Shown in pieces: positions 39,793 through 48,585 of a stretch of DNA of 64,000 nucleotides; positions within the stretch are counted from its first letter, which is position 1, and each line of letters opens with the position of its first letter. A program made the translations under genes and the position numbers. Under the pieces are notes generated by a model, which did not search any database, had not been told where the DNA came from, and worked only from the letters and a program-made list of their open reading frames with translations. This stretch comes from an uncultured Gammaproteobacteria bacterium (GTDB taxonomy: Bacteria > Pseudomonadota > Gammaproteobacteria > Steroidobacterales > UBA11654), in the NCBI GenBank assembly GCA_937801655.1, contig CALMWC010000010.1:111136-175135 (forward strand), given 5' to 3'.

Positions 39793-40839
39793 TTAATCAT
39801 TATTGATACTTATTTCACTGCCATTAGTTAAAAAACCTGCTCCATCTAGGGCAACAATATCTCCCTTCTTTAAACCTGATATGATTTGGACGAGACCATT
39901 TTTCTGAAGGCCTGTACTCACCGATCGTTGAACTACTCTATTTTCATTAACGAGGAAGACAACATTTCCAATGGAGCGTCTCACTACAGACAGCTGAGGT
40001 AATACTAATGCATTTTTTATAGTGGATAAGGTAATGGTTGCCTGTGTGCTTGCTCCAGGAACCCAGGACCCAGGATTTTCAAAATCTACGATAGCAGTTA
40101 TTGAGCGACTATTCGAATTCACATCTGGCTTGATATCTTTGATTGTAGTTTCAATTAATTGATCTATCGATGTTGGAGTCGTGAGGTACACATCTAATCC
40201 TTTTTTTAACTTCAGATTTAGATATTCAGGGAAAGATAATGCGACTCTAAGATTATCAGTATCAACCAATTCGAAAACAATTATCCCAGTTTGAACAAAA
40301 TCACCCACATCAATATTTTTAGCAGAAACTTTAGATTTAATGGGGGCCTTAATTTCAGTCTCTTCTATTAATCTATTGCTATTATTCAGTTGTGCTTCTG
40401 CCGCATTAATTTGTTCTTTCAATGCACTGTATTCAGCTCGAGAGCGATCAATCATTTCTGCAGATACAAGACTATCTTTGAATAATTCTTCAGCTCTTTT
40501 TAAATCGAGTTCTTGATTAATTAATAAAGCTGATAATCTAGCCATTTCTGCCTTAGATTGAGCAAGTTGAAGTCTATATTTTTCAGGATCAATTTTCGCT
40601 AAAACTTGTCCTTTATTGACTTCATCACCTATATCAGCAAGAACTTCAATTACTCTTCCAGATACTTCTGTCGCTAGACTTGGTGATGCACGACTATAGA
40701 TCATACCCATCACACTTTCTTCTTCTGTTAAATTCATTGAAGTCACAGTGGTTGTACTGATTGTTATTTGAGCAAGAAGAACTTGTGAGCTAGAAAGAAC
40801 TAGAACTGTAAATAAAATTAACTTAATTTTTTTTACCAT
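39793..40839 (-). CDS. RND efflux periplasmic adaptor (membrane fusion protein)
   Basis: 348 residues with a cleavable Sec signal (ends near VLLAQ), unlike the lipoprotein adaptor at 0.1-1.2 kb. Lipoyl half-motifs (ASPSLATEVSGRVIEVLADIGDEV in parts: VSGRVIEVLADIGD; IKAPIKSKVSAKNIDVGDFV), helical hairpin at about 95-165 and a barrel domain follow. Sits 5 bases after tetR and abuts the pump. Confidence 0.91.
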   Translation of the reverse strand: MVKKIKLILFTVLVLSSSQVLLAQITISTTTVTSMNLTEEESVMGMIYSRASPSLATEVSGRVIEVLADIGDEVNKGQVLAKIDPEKYRLQLAQSKAEMARLSALLINQELDLKRAEELFKDSLVSAEMIDRSRAEYSALKEQINAAEAQLNNSNRLIEETEIKAPIKSKVSAKNIDVGDFVQTGIIVFELVDTDNLRVALSFPEYLNLKLKKGLDVYLTTPTSIDQLIETTIKDIKPDVNSNSRSITAIVDFENPGSWVPGASTQATITLSTIKNALVLPQLSVVRRSIGNVVFLVNENRVVQRSVSTGLQKNGLVQIISGLKKGDIVALDGAGFLTNGSEISINND

Positions 40840-40844
40840 ATTGA

Positions 40845-41441
40845 TCAGTTATTTATCAAGCCTTGGATGAGATTCTCAGTCATTTGATCTGAAAGATGCA
40901 TATTTTTTTGAGGACCTAACTCACCTAGCATTACATTAAAGGTATTTTGAAAAACAAGGTAAGTAAAAGTAGGAGACAGTAATTGTATAGCTAGTATTTT
41001 ACTGTCACAAGAACTCGTGATTTCATTATTCTTCTTTGCTTCATCAATAAGATTAACAATACGACTAAAATTTTTAAGAAAAAAAGTTCTTTCATTTCCC
41101 TTCATGCTATTTCTATCAATAAGATCAGAGAACTCTTTTAGAAGGAGTTTGGTTTTTTGAGGATCAGACATTAATGTTTTTAGATGTCCTTTTATAAAGT
41201 ATCTAATCTTATCTAGGTATGTTCCTTCTATACTTTCTGTTTCTTTTAATAGATCAGCAGTTCGTTGATGGCACTTAAAAAGTAGTTGATTGTAAAGGTC
41301 TTCTTTTGACTCAAAGTGATGATAAAGATTCCCTTTGCTCATTCCTGATTTTTGAGCAATTTGATCCATAGAAACAGAACTGAAGCTCTTTTCTGAAAAG
41401 AGTTTTTCAGCTGTTTTAAATATAGTATCTATACCGTTCAA
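40845..41441 (-). CDS. TetR/AcrR-family transcriptional regulator
   Basis: 198 residues. Helix-turn-helix in the first 50 residues (SVSMDQIAQKSGMSKGNLYHHFESKEDLYNQLLF, given here as QIAQKSGMSKGNLYHHF), followed by an all-helical ligand domain. The start is TTG at 41441, preceded by an AGGGG ribosome site. First regulator in front of the adaptor-pump pair, so very likely a local repressor released by a pump substrate. A perfect palindrome lies just upstream of its start and another inverted repeat upstream of the next gene. Confidence 0.9.
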   Translation of the reverse strand: MNGIDTIFKTAEKLFSEKSFSSVSMDQIAQKSGMSKGNLYHHFESKEDLYNQLLFKCHQRTADLLKETESIEGTYLDKIRYFIKGHLKTLMSDPQKTKLLLKEFSDLIDRNSMKGNERTFFLKNFSRIVNLIDEAKKNNEITSSCDSKILAIQLLSPTFTYLVFQNTFNVMLGELGPQKNMHLSDQMTENLIQGLINN

Positions 41442-41454
41442 AAATAATAACCCC

Positions 41455-41468
41455 TAACTAATTAGTTA
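41455..41468. promoter_or_regulatory. 14-base perfect palindrome upstream of tetR
   Basis: TAACTAATTAGTTA is its own reverse complement and ends 14 bases before the TTG start of tetR, right next to its ribosome site. It could be a regulator-binding site or simply an AT-rich chance palindrome. Confidence 0.4.
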
Positions 41469-41478
41469 CTTTAGAAAA

Positions 41479-41766
41479 TTAATCAATAATTTTTCGTTGT
41501 GAAGTGTAACCATCCTTAGCTGTTACAGAACCTCTAATATTTTTAAAAGTTATGCATTTACCTGCTTTTGCATTAACTGTAAAAGCAATAGCTTTATCAT
41601 GTTTATCAGCATAATTCTTACATGCATCTACACTTCTTAACTTCTTGATAGCATAGATTTGCCCATTGATTGAGACTTCATTTTCAACTGGGGACCAATT
41701 TGCACTAAAGCTTATTGCAGGCAACATTAATATAGACGTTAAAACACATTTAATTATATTTTTCAT
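41479..41766 (-). CDS. small secreted two-cysteine protein, PAN/apple-like
   Basis: 95 residues with a clear signal peptide (cleavage after ISFSA near residue 22). The mature chain contains DACKNYADKHDKAIAFTVN ... KCITFK, a spacing reminiscent of a minimal PAN/apple domain with one disulfide (Cys near 49 and 71). A strong AGGAGG ribosome site stands 12 bases before the ATG, and a TetR-type operator candidate is just above. It appears to be the first gene of the tetR-adaptor-pump operon. Function unknown. Confidence 0.7.
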   Translation of the reverse strand: MKNIIKCVLTSILMLPAISFSANWSPVENEVSINGQIYAIKKLRSVDACKNYADKHDKAIAFTVNAKAGKCITFKNIRGSVTAKDGYTSQRKIID

Positions 41767-41801
41767 GATCGATTATATCCTCCTTAATTTTATATAAATA
41801 C

Positions 41802-41823
41802 ATACCGACTGGTTGGTCAGTAT
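41802..41823 (-). promoter_or_regulatory. TetR-type operator candidate
   Basis: ATACCGAC, 6 bases, GTCAGTAT: an inverted repeat matching at 7 of 8 positions, with the GAC...GTC core common in TetR-family operators. On the - strand it overlaps a plausible -35 (CTGACC) spaced 17 bases from an AT-rich -10, about 35-60 bases before the small secreted-protein gene. Probably the autoregulatory site of the tetR operon. Confidence 0.55.
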
Positions 41824-41848
41824 ACACATGAAAAAAAAGGTTTCAATA

Positions 41849-42544
41849 TCATTTTATTAACTCTTTTAATTCAGCAGTAAAATTAGTTTTTCCACTCTCC
41901 ATTTGAATTAATTTTATAGGTATATATTTCAACTCTTTTGCTAACCAAAGTATGCTTTCTTTATCTGAATCCACTTTACTATGTCTGACTTTTATACAGA
42001 CAAATTCACCAAATGGGACTGTGATTGTTTCAAGTTCTAAAGTACTTTCTACTTCTACTTTTTCAATCTTATCTTTATCTAAAACTTTTAGAGTGGTTAA
42101 CGTATGATTTTCTTTTACTGAGTTGATAATATCTAACTTAAGTAGAACTCTATCAATTATTTCTTCTTCAAATACTAAATCTATTATTCTTTCTTTGTAA
42201 TAACCATTGATTTTATTATTCTTAAAATCAAAGTTAATCTCAGACTTAAAACCTTTGATGGAATTATCGAGATTATATTTGATTGGTATCAGTTGATTAT
42301 TTTCTTTTTTAAAAATACTCTTCTCAGATATCATCCCATTAGCAAACATTTTCCATATTCCTGTAGCATAGGTAGTCATTTCATAACTATAAGTACCATC
42401 TTCATTAGTGATTAACTCTGCAGTGAGTTCGCCTTTCGCTTGTTTTATTTTTGCATCATAAACAGCATTAAAATCTGATGGGAAACTCCAGCTAGCTTCT
42501 ATTGGAAGTAGTAATAAGAGTGATATTAAGATTATATTTATCAA
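41849..42544 (-). CDS. exported DUF3108-family protein
   Basis: About 231 residues from a TTG start at 42544, which yields a compact signal peptide (INIILISLLLLLPIEASWS). This start falls 4 bases after the metF frame ends; a longer reading (to 42646) would place the N-terminus inside metF and is not credible. The mature part (FPSDFNAVYDAKIKQAKGELTAELI, quoted as FNAVYDAKIKQAKGEL; GIWKMFANGMISEKSIF; PFGEFVCIKVRHSK) fits DUF3108, periplasmic beta-rich proteins of unknown role. Probably cotranscribed with metF. Confidence 0.75.
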   Translation of the reverse strand: MINIILISLLLLLPIEASWSFPSDFNAVYDAKIKQAKGELTAELITNEDGTYSYEMTTYATGIWKMFANGMISEKSIFKKENNQLIPIKYNLDNSIKGFKSEINFDFKNNKINGYYKERIIDLVFEEEIIDRVLLKLDIINSVKENHTLTTLKVLDKDKIEKVEVESTLELETITVPFGEFVCIKVRHSKVDSDKESILWLAKELKYIPIKLIQMESGKTNFTAELKELIK

Positions 42545-42548
42545 GGGA

Positions 42549-43399
42549 TTACAATAGTTTTGAAATTGTCTCAGTACGCCATTTTTCAGTGATTTCAATT
42601 TGGTTGAAGCAGAATATATGGTATCCAGCAAGATTAGTATCATCAATATCTTTATACTCAGAAATACTTGTTACCAATTTATCTGGATTATAGATACTAG
42701 ATTTCATTAACTCTGCAGCAACTTGAGATTTTTTTCGTCAAGAAACGCAGAGAGTCCCCAACACCTATTCTAAGAGAAGTTCTAAGAAGACGTCCTCGCT
42801 CAATGACACCAGGCAATCCAACCCAAACAGGAAGATGGACGCCTTGCTGATTAATCCGAACCAACCAATCACCTAATATATTTGCATCAAAACACATTTG
42901 AGTAACAATGTAATCTGCTAGATCTTTTTTCTTTTCAAGTGCTTCCATTAAGAGTTTCTCGTTAACATCTGGGTGCCCCTCAGGATGTGCAGCAATTCCA
43001 ATCTTTTTTATATTATGACCAGATTTCTGCAAAGCTTTAAGAAGATCATAGGCATTATTAAACTCACCTATTGGTTCAGGTCGGTCACCGCCAGGTACAA
43101 AAATACTCTCAATACTCAATGCATCGAGTCTTTTGATGATAGTTTCAAGATGTTTTTCCCCACTTACACATTTCGCTGCAATATGCGGAATAACCTGAAA
43201 ACCTTGTGCGATAAGTTTTTCACTTAGCTCTATGGTTTCATCTACACCTTTTGTCGGCGAGCATGTGACAGCCACATGCATGTTTGGCTGAAGAGCCCCG
43301 AGCCTCTCTTCAATACCTGGAACTGGAATAATTTCCATATAGGCTTTTTCCAGGTCCTCTCGCATGCGCTTACCGATAGCTTCTGAAGGTTTAGCTCAT
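42549..43399 (-). pseudogene. metF: MetF-like methylenetetrahydrofolate reductase, reading frame interrupted
   Basis: The longest open piece (42697-43365, 222 residues) shows the MetF-type barrel: NMHVAVTCSPTKGVDETIE, VPGGDRPEP, IGIAAHPEGHPDVN, VTQMCFDANILGDWL. It stops early, but dropping one A from the A7 run just before 42730 restores an open frame (KKSQVAAELMKSS ... CFNQIEITEKWR) ending at TAA 42549-42551, the family C-terminus. At the 5' end, removing the T at 43393 lets an ATG at 43399 with an AGGAG site continue in frame (MSKPSEAIGKRMRED). Intact length would be about 280 residues. It would oxidise CH3-THF from the corrinoid methyltransferase. Sequence error or true decay cannot be separated here. 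Confidence 0.75.
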
Positions 43400-43540
43400 G
43401 TTAATAATTTTCTCCTATCAAGCTCATTTTCTATACCTAAGAAAAGTATCTTATTTATTCTCTCTGTTTAATTTATTCGGAAGTTTCAACGCCATGGTTT
43501 CAACTTTTTTGAACTAACGCTTGCAAAGTTATGTCACATA

Positions 43541-43573
43541 AAAAAATAGTAATCTTTTTAATTGCTATTTTTT
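43541..43573 (-). terminator. AT-rich hairpin after the corrinoid-protein gene
   Basis: A 13-pair stem (one wobble) with a 7-base loop; the arms AAAAAATAGTAAT and ATTGCTATTTTTT supply an A run on one side and a T run on the other, so it could stop transcription from either side. It lies 16 bases beyond the corrinoid-protein stop, separating that operon from metF. Confidence 0.5.
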
Positions 43574-43588
43574 AAATGAATAAATTTT

Positions 43589-44299
43589 TTAAGCAGAGCT
43601 TTGTCGACGCTCTGTCACCATAGCCACTGCAACCGCAGCTGCCTCAGCTGAATCTCTACAATATCGATCTGCACCAACGTATTCTCCAAATTCTTCATTC
43701 AATGGAGCGCCGCCTACAAGAACAATATAATCATCTCGTATTCCTTTGTTTACCATTTCATCTATCACTACTTTCATATAGGGCATGGTTGTTGTAAGAA
43801 GAGCTGACATTCCCAATACATCGGGTTTATGCTTTTCCATTGCAGCAAAAAAATCTTCCACCGAACTATTAATGCCAATATCAAACACCTCAAAACCTGC
43901 TCCTTCAAGCATCATGCCAACAAGATTTTTTCCAATATCATGAATATCACCTTTAACCGTCCCTATAACCATTGTACCAACGGGTTTAGCACCTGTCTCA
44001 GCCAGTAAAGGTTTAAGGATAGCCATGCCGCCTTTCATAGCATTTGCTGCCATTAAAACCTCTGGCACAAAAAGAATTCCGTCTCGAAAATCAATGCCAA
44101 CAATAGTCATTCCAGCCACAAGCGCCTCATTTAAGACCTTCTCTGCAGACCAACCACGTGACAATAATATATTGGTGCCTTCTTCTATTTCTTCCTTAAG
44201 GCCATCATATAAGTCATCAAACATTTGCTCCACAAGCTCTTCATCGGATAAATCAGCTAAGATAATATCCTCTTCATATTCCTCATTCGAGTCGCTCAT
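43589..44299 (-). CDS. corrinoid (B12-binding) methyl-carrier protein, MttC/MtgC-like
   Basis: 236 residues: an acidic N-terminus, a B12-binding cap domain (about 15-100; GWSAEKVLNEALVAGMTIVG) and a Rossmann-like cobalamin domain with DxHxxG (GDIHDIGKNLVGMM near residue 119), whose His ligates cobalt, plus the GMSALLTTTMPYMK and VLVGGAPLNEEF loops. Methyl carriers of this type accept a methyl from an MttB-family enzyme, here the next gene upstream (57-base gap). No reductive reactivase (RamA-like) gene is visible. The gene is more GC-rich than its flanks. Confidence 0.9.
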   Translation of the reverse strand: MSDSNEEYEEDIILADLSDEELVEQMFDDLYDGLKEEIEEGTNILLSRGWSAEKVLNEALVAGMTIVGIDFRDGILFVPEVLMAANAMKGGMAILKPLLAETGAKPVGTMVIGTVKGDIHDIGKNLVGMMLEGAGFEVFDIGINSSVEDFFAAMEKHKPDVLGMSALLTTTMPYMKVVIDEMVNKGIRDDYIVLVGGAPLNEEFGEYVGADRYCRDSAEAAAVAVAMVTERRQSSA

Positions 44300-44356
44300 A
44301 AAATAATCTCACTCTATTGTTATTGGCAGTCTAAAATACTTCTTTAATGATTTAAA

Positions 44357-45898
44357 TCAATAATCCCTATCTTCAAATTCAGATTTTCTCTTAGCTATAA
44401 ACTCAAGTAAAGCTTCATCAATTGCAGGATCCAATTTTGGAGCTTCGTATTCTTTTAACATTTCTTTCCATTTTAAATTGGCGCGCATTGCACAGTCAAA
44501 ACTTCCTTCTTCTTCCCATTGCTCAAAACTATTGTTATCAGCGAGTTCAGACCGATAAAAAGCAGATTCAAAATTAGCTTGTGTATGCGCCGCACCTAAA
44601 AAGTGACCGCCTGGACCAATCTCTCTGAAGGCATCCATTGCTTGAGCATTTTCAGATAAATCAACACCTTGAAGCATCACAGCAAGCATTCCCGCTTGAT
44701 CTGCATCCATTATAAATTTCTCATACCCCATAGAAAGACCGCCTTCAAGCCAGCCGGCTGTATGCAGCATAAAATTGACTCCCGCTAAGGCAGAAGCTTG
44801 CAATGTATTAGCTGATTCATAAGCAGCTTGAGCATCCGGAACTTTTGATGCGCATAATCCACCACCACTTCGAAAGGGCACGCCTAATCGTCTAGCAAGT
44901 GCACCCACTATCGTCATTACATGACCAGGCTCTGGAGTGCCAAATGTGGGGGCTCCTGATTGCATAGAAACTGCGCTTGCAAATGTCCCAAATATTACTG
45001 GAGCCCCTGGTTTAACAAGTTGAATATAAGCCATGCCTGCAAGTGCTTCAGCAAGAATCTGTGTAACGGTACCTGCTATGGTAACTGGCGACATTGCTCC
45101 AGCTAGAATAAAGGGTGAAATCATTGTTGCTTGATTATGCTCAGCATAGACAGTGGCAGCACCAAGCATTGTGTCATCAAATGTTAAAGGTGAGTTAGCA
45201 TTAATCAAGCTGGTTAAGACAGTATTTTCTTCGAGAAAGGTTTCGCCAAAAACTAGCTTCGCCATTGACACAGTATCTTCAGCCCTTTCCGGATGTGTTA
45301 CCGATCCCATAAATGGTTTATCACTGTATTTGATATGACTGTATATCATGTCAAAGTGACGTTTATTCACAGGTACATCAACTGGCTCACATATAGTTCC
45401 ACCCGAGTGGTGAAGATTTGGGCTCATGTATGCTAATTTTACGAAATTTCTAAAATCTTCAATTGTTGCGTATCTCCGACCTTTATCTAAATCCCTAACA
45501 AATGGTGACCCATAAGCTGGAACAAGAACTGTTCTTCGCCCCCCAATAATAACATTATTAGCTGGATTCCTTGCGTGCTGTGTATATTCGCTTGGGGCAT
45601 TAGATTGAATGATTTGACGACAAAATCCTGGCGGAAAATGAACGCGCTCACCATCAATATCAGCACCAGCGTTCTTAAATAAATCTAGCGCTTTCGGGAA
45701 ATCTCGGAACTCAACTCCAATTTCCTCAAGGAGGATATCGGCATTCTTTTCTATTAAAGCCAGTCCTTCCTCATTTAAAATTTCAAAATACGGAATATTG
45801 CGCTCAATATATGGTCGATATTTTCTTGTGCCTTGCTCTCTGGCTGCTATTTTCTTTCTTCTTCCACCAGCTCGGCTTCTGCGTTTTCTTTCTGACAT
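44357..45898 (-). CDS. MttB-superfamily methyltransferase (non-pyrrolysine, glycine-betaine-type candidate)
   Basis: 513 residues of the trimethylamine methyltransferase superfamily: basic N-terminus (RKRRSRAGGRRKK), then a TIM barrel with LEEIGVEFRDFPKALDLF, YGSPFVRDLDKGRRYAT, MGSVTHPERAEDT and GGHFLGAAHTQANFESAFY. There is no in-frame TAG, so it is of the non-pyrrolysine branch, which includes glycine betaine:corrinoid methyltransferase MtgB and enzymes for proline betaine or carnitine. Next to a DMGDH-like gene and a BCCT carrier, glycine betaine is the likeliest substrate, but this is inference. Confidence 0.88.
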   Translation of the reverse strand: MSERKRRSRAGGRRKKIAAREQGTRKYRPYIERNIPYFEILNEEGLALIEKNADILLEEIGVEFRDFPKALDLFKNAGADIDGERVHFPPGFCRQIIQSNAPSEYTQHARNPANNVIIGGRRTVLVPAYGSPFVRDLDKGRRYATIEDFRNFVKLAYMSPNLHHSGGTICEPVDVPVNKRHFDMIYSHIKYSDKPFMGSVTHPERAEDTVSMAKLVFGETFLEENTVLTSLINANSPLTFDDTMLGAATVYAEHNQATMISPFILAGAMSPVTIAGTVTQILAEALAGMAYIQLVKPGAPVIFGTFASAVSMQSGAPTFGTPEPGHVMTIVGALARRLGVPFRSGGGLCASKVPDAQAAYESANTLQASALAGVNFMLHTAGWLEGGLSMGYEKFIMDADQAGMLAVMLQGVDLSENAQAMDAFREIGPGGHFLGAAHTQANFESAFYRSELADNNSFEQWEEEGSFDCAMRANLKWKEMLKEYEAPKLDPAIDEALLEFIAKRKSEFEDRDY

Positions 45899-45916
45899 AA
45901 TTTTATCTTACTCCAG

Positions 45917-48520
45917 TTAAGAACGAACCCTTTCATTATTAGGATCATAAAGAGATCCCTTGCCAACTATCTGAACGGTTATGGGATAAATGCCATCACC
46001 GTTTTCGTTAAAGTACTCTAATGACAGTGACTTGCCTGGTATAGCAATGTTTTTAGGCAAATAACCCATGACTACATGTTTTTTGATTGATGGGCAATAC
46101 GACATGCTGGTGCTATAGGATCTTCGGCCTTTACTATCAATAGGCACTTCGCCTGTATCAGGATCGATGATTGGTGAAATACCAACCGGATAGCGCGAAC
46201 CTGTACCTGAAACATCTAGGTTATCCAGTGTCATGGTGCATAGAATTGCACTAGGCTCTTCTTCTCGATGAGCAAGGTGCGCTGCTTTGCCATGGAAGTC
46301 CGCTTCTTTGACCTTAGGTCTTTGAACAGCTGATTCACAAGCATTGTATTCTGTCTCTAGATCTGCACCTTGAAGTCGAAAGCTCTTTTCTAGGCGTCGA
46401 CTGTTGGCGTAAGTTTCGATACCAACTGGCACAACTCCAACCTCAAGTAGAGAGTCATAAAGTGCTAGGCCTTCTTCACTGTCATTGTTCAAATAGATTT
46501 CCCAGCCGCTCTCTCCGACATAGGAAATGCGTGCTGCCCAGACATCAATCTTTTTTCCGCCAGATAAATTGAGAGTCAGGTATTTTGCTCCAACAAAGGG
46601 AAAATTCTCGATGCTGATTTCACTGGGATCAATAAAATGGCCCAGGGCATCTTTTGCTCGAGGTCCCCATAGTCCTAAAGTTGCCATATCGTGGGTTCTA
46701 ATATTAATGTCTGCTTCCAGTCCCTGATCGTCTCGATAATTGCGTAAGCTCACCCAGTCTCGGTTGCCATCAGCACCACCAGTTACCACCCGATAACGAT
46801 CTGTGCCCAAGCGGGAGATGGTCAGGTCTGCATGGACACCACCATCCTCGTCCAGGAAATTAGTATAGATGATTCGACCTTCAGGAGTATTGTCGCCAAT
46901 CTTCGCCACGGAAAGATACTCCAACATTCGTTCTGCATCCGAACCCTCAATGTCCATGATCGCGAAGTGGGATAGATTAATCATTCCAGCCGATTCACTC
47001 ATGGCTAAATGTTCTGCATTAGCGATTTCATAGGGTACATGGCGTCGATCCCATTCGTTTTCTCGAACCGGAACTTCCTGCAAATAATTATCAAGTTTTT
47101 GTTGATTGCTCTCATAGGCAAGCGCACGTTCCCAGCCGGCGACTTCATTATCAAAGTAGCCCCCAAGCTCTTTTTCCCTTTTATAAAAGGGACTGACGAA
47201 TAGTTCTCTTTGGCTAATATAGGGCTCTCTGGGGTGAACAGCAGGGGTATAAATGGTTTGAGCATTTTCAAAAGCTCGTGTTTTAACAAACGCTTTTTCT
47301 TTTTGTGCAGGATAAAATCTTGCAATGTCAAAAGAGTGCATGTCCACCTGTGTTTTACCATTGATCATTTGTTCAGCACACAGTCTTGCACAGCCAGGGC
47401 CATCTTTAACCCACACTGCTTCACACAACCAAAAGCCTCTAACTTCAGGGCTTTCACCGATTAAAGAGCCACCGTCAGAAGTTACTGATAGTAGGCCATT
47501 GAATGAACTTCTTTCATCCCAGCCTAACTCATTGAGTATAGGCGTTGTTTCTAACGCTTTTTCTAGAGGTTCAGCGATTTCTTCAAGGTCCAGGTATCTC
47601 ATTGAGTCAGAGCCCATCGTCTTCTCTGGATTACCAATGTCTTCCGGGTCAACCAGTCGAGGCTCTTTATCCTCGTAAAATCCCCATTCAAGCATCCCCC
47701 CATGAAGTCTTCCTGTATCCCTGACGTAAGCTGAATTACCTTGGTCGCGAAGCAGTGGATAGACGAGAAAATCCTCTGCGCCTTGTGCTTCCGGGAGTGG
47801 ACCAAAAAATAATAAAGGGTGTTCCAATGGCATTAGTGGGACTGGAACGCCAGCCATATCCCCCATTAAAGGACCCCAGATTCCTGAAGCAAGTACAACT
47901 TTATCAGTTCTGATTGTTCCTTTATCCGTTTTAACTCCAGTAACACGTCCATTCTCAATCTCAAAACCCAAAGCTGGTGTGTCAGCGTATGTAGTCAGGG
48001 CACCTTTCTCTTTAGCACTTTCTACAGCAAACCTCGCTACATCCTGTGAGCGGGGTGTTACTAGACCGGCATCTGGATCCCACATTGCACCGCGTATTGA
48101 TTCTTCTTCTAGTAAAGGAAATTTTTCTTTGGCTTCAGACGCTGAAATTAGCCTGACATTAGTTCCAAAGGCTTTGCCTGATGCGACCTTTCGTTTGAGT
48201 TCCTCCCAGAGAGCGTCGTCGTCTTTACGACAGATTTCTAGACCTCCTTTTTTCAGGAAAAAGCCATTGTCTTCATAAAATTTTCTACTAAAGGCAGTTG
48301 TCCAGTTGCCTAGTTTGTCGTGAGTTGTGTTGTAAACAAAGTCCGAAGCATGTGCTGTGGATGCTATATCTGAAGGAATTACCGTAGATTTTTCCAACCC
48401 TACGATATTTTTTTGGCCGAGTTCTGTGAGCCAGTATGCGAGCATCGATCCGACTATGCCACCTACGCCAACTATAACTACTTCCGCATCTGTAGGGAAT
48501 TTAGAGGGTTTCTTAGTCAT
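45917..48520 (-). CDS. dimethylglycine/sarcosine dehydrogenase-like FAD oxidoreductase fused to GcvT domain
   Basis: 867 residues. N-terminal DAO-type FAD domain (VVIVGVGGIVGSMLAYWL near residue 14; STAHASDFVYN near 54 has a His where related enzymes hold FAD covalently; DPDAGLVTPRSQDVA; YSVTSDGG-like LLSVTSDGGSLIGE), then an FAO-type linker and a C-terminal GcvT/aminomethyltransferase domain (from about 480: HFAIMDIEGSDAERML, RISYVGESGWEIY, VGIETYANSRRLEKSFRLQG). This fusion demethylates dimethylglycine or sarcosine and passes the carbon to THF. 18 bases before MttB in the same operon. More GC-rich than the average here. Exact substrate unproven. Confidence 0.88.
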   Translation of the reverse strand: MTKKPSKFPTDAEVVIVGVGGIVGSMLAYWLTELGQKNIVGLEKSTVIPSDIASTAHASDFVYNTTHDKLGNWTTAFSRKFYEDNGFFLKKGGLEICRKDDDALWEELKRKVASGKAFGTNVRLISASEAKEKFPLLEEESIRGAMWDPDAGLVTPRSQDVARFAVESAKEKGALTTYADTPALGFEIENGRVTGVKTDKGTIRTDKVVLASGIWGPLMGDMAGVPVPLMPLEHPLLFFGPLPEAQGAEDFLVYPLLRDQGNSAYVRDTGRLHGGMLEWGFYEDKEPRLVDPEDIGNPEKTMGSDSMRYLDLEEIAEPLEKALETTPILNELGWDERSSFNGLLSVTSDGGSLIGESPEVRGFWLCEAVWVKDGPGCARLCAEQMINGKTQVDMHSFDIARFYPAQKEKAFVKTRAFENAQTIYTPAVHPREPYISQRELFVSPFYKREKELGGYFDNEVAGWERALAYESNQQKLDNYLQEVPVRENEWDRRHVPYEIANAEHLAMSESAGMINLSHFAIMDIEGSDAERMLEYLSVAKIGDNTPEGRIIYTNFLDEDGGVHADLTISRLGTDRYRVVTGGADGNRDWVSLRNYRDDQGLEADINIRTHDMATLGLWGPRAKDALGHFIDPSEISIENFPFVGAKYLTLNLSGGKKIDVWAARISYVGESGWEIYLNNDSEEGLALYDSLLEVGVVPVGIETYANSRRLEKSFRLQGADLETEYNACESAVQRPKVKEADFHGKAAHLAHREEEPSAILCTMTLDNLDVSGTGSRYPVGISPIIDPDTGEVPIDSKGRRSYSTSMSYCPSIKKHVVMGYLPKNIAIPGKSLSLEYFNENGDGIYPITVQIVGKGSLYDPNNERVRS

Positions 48521-48585
48521 ATTAACTACTATTCGTTTTTTTATTATTTTTGGATTGTAGAAATGAAATATCCATCATGACACCA

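Noticed and set aside
42545..42646. Longer N-terminus for the DUF3108 protein
   Set aside because: It would overlap the restored metF C-terminus and bury the signal peptide; the TTG at 42544 puts the signal peptide at the start.
42697..42735. Programmed ribosomal frameshift in metF
   Set aside because: A7 could slip, but no stimulatory structure is evident, MetF proteins are not known to need frameshifting, and other nearby genes are also broken, so an indel is simpler.
44357..45898. Possible pyrrolysine-type MttB
   Set aside because: The frame is open for 513 codons with no internal amber codon, so it belongs to the non-pyrrolysine branch.
47005..47805. Several overlapping open frames on both strands inside the DMGDH-like gene
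   Set aside because: They are shadows of a strongly conserved 867-residue gene and arise from its higher GC content; none shows a family motif or ribosome site.
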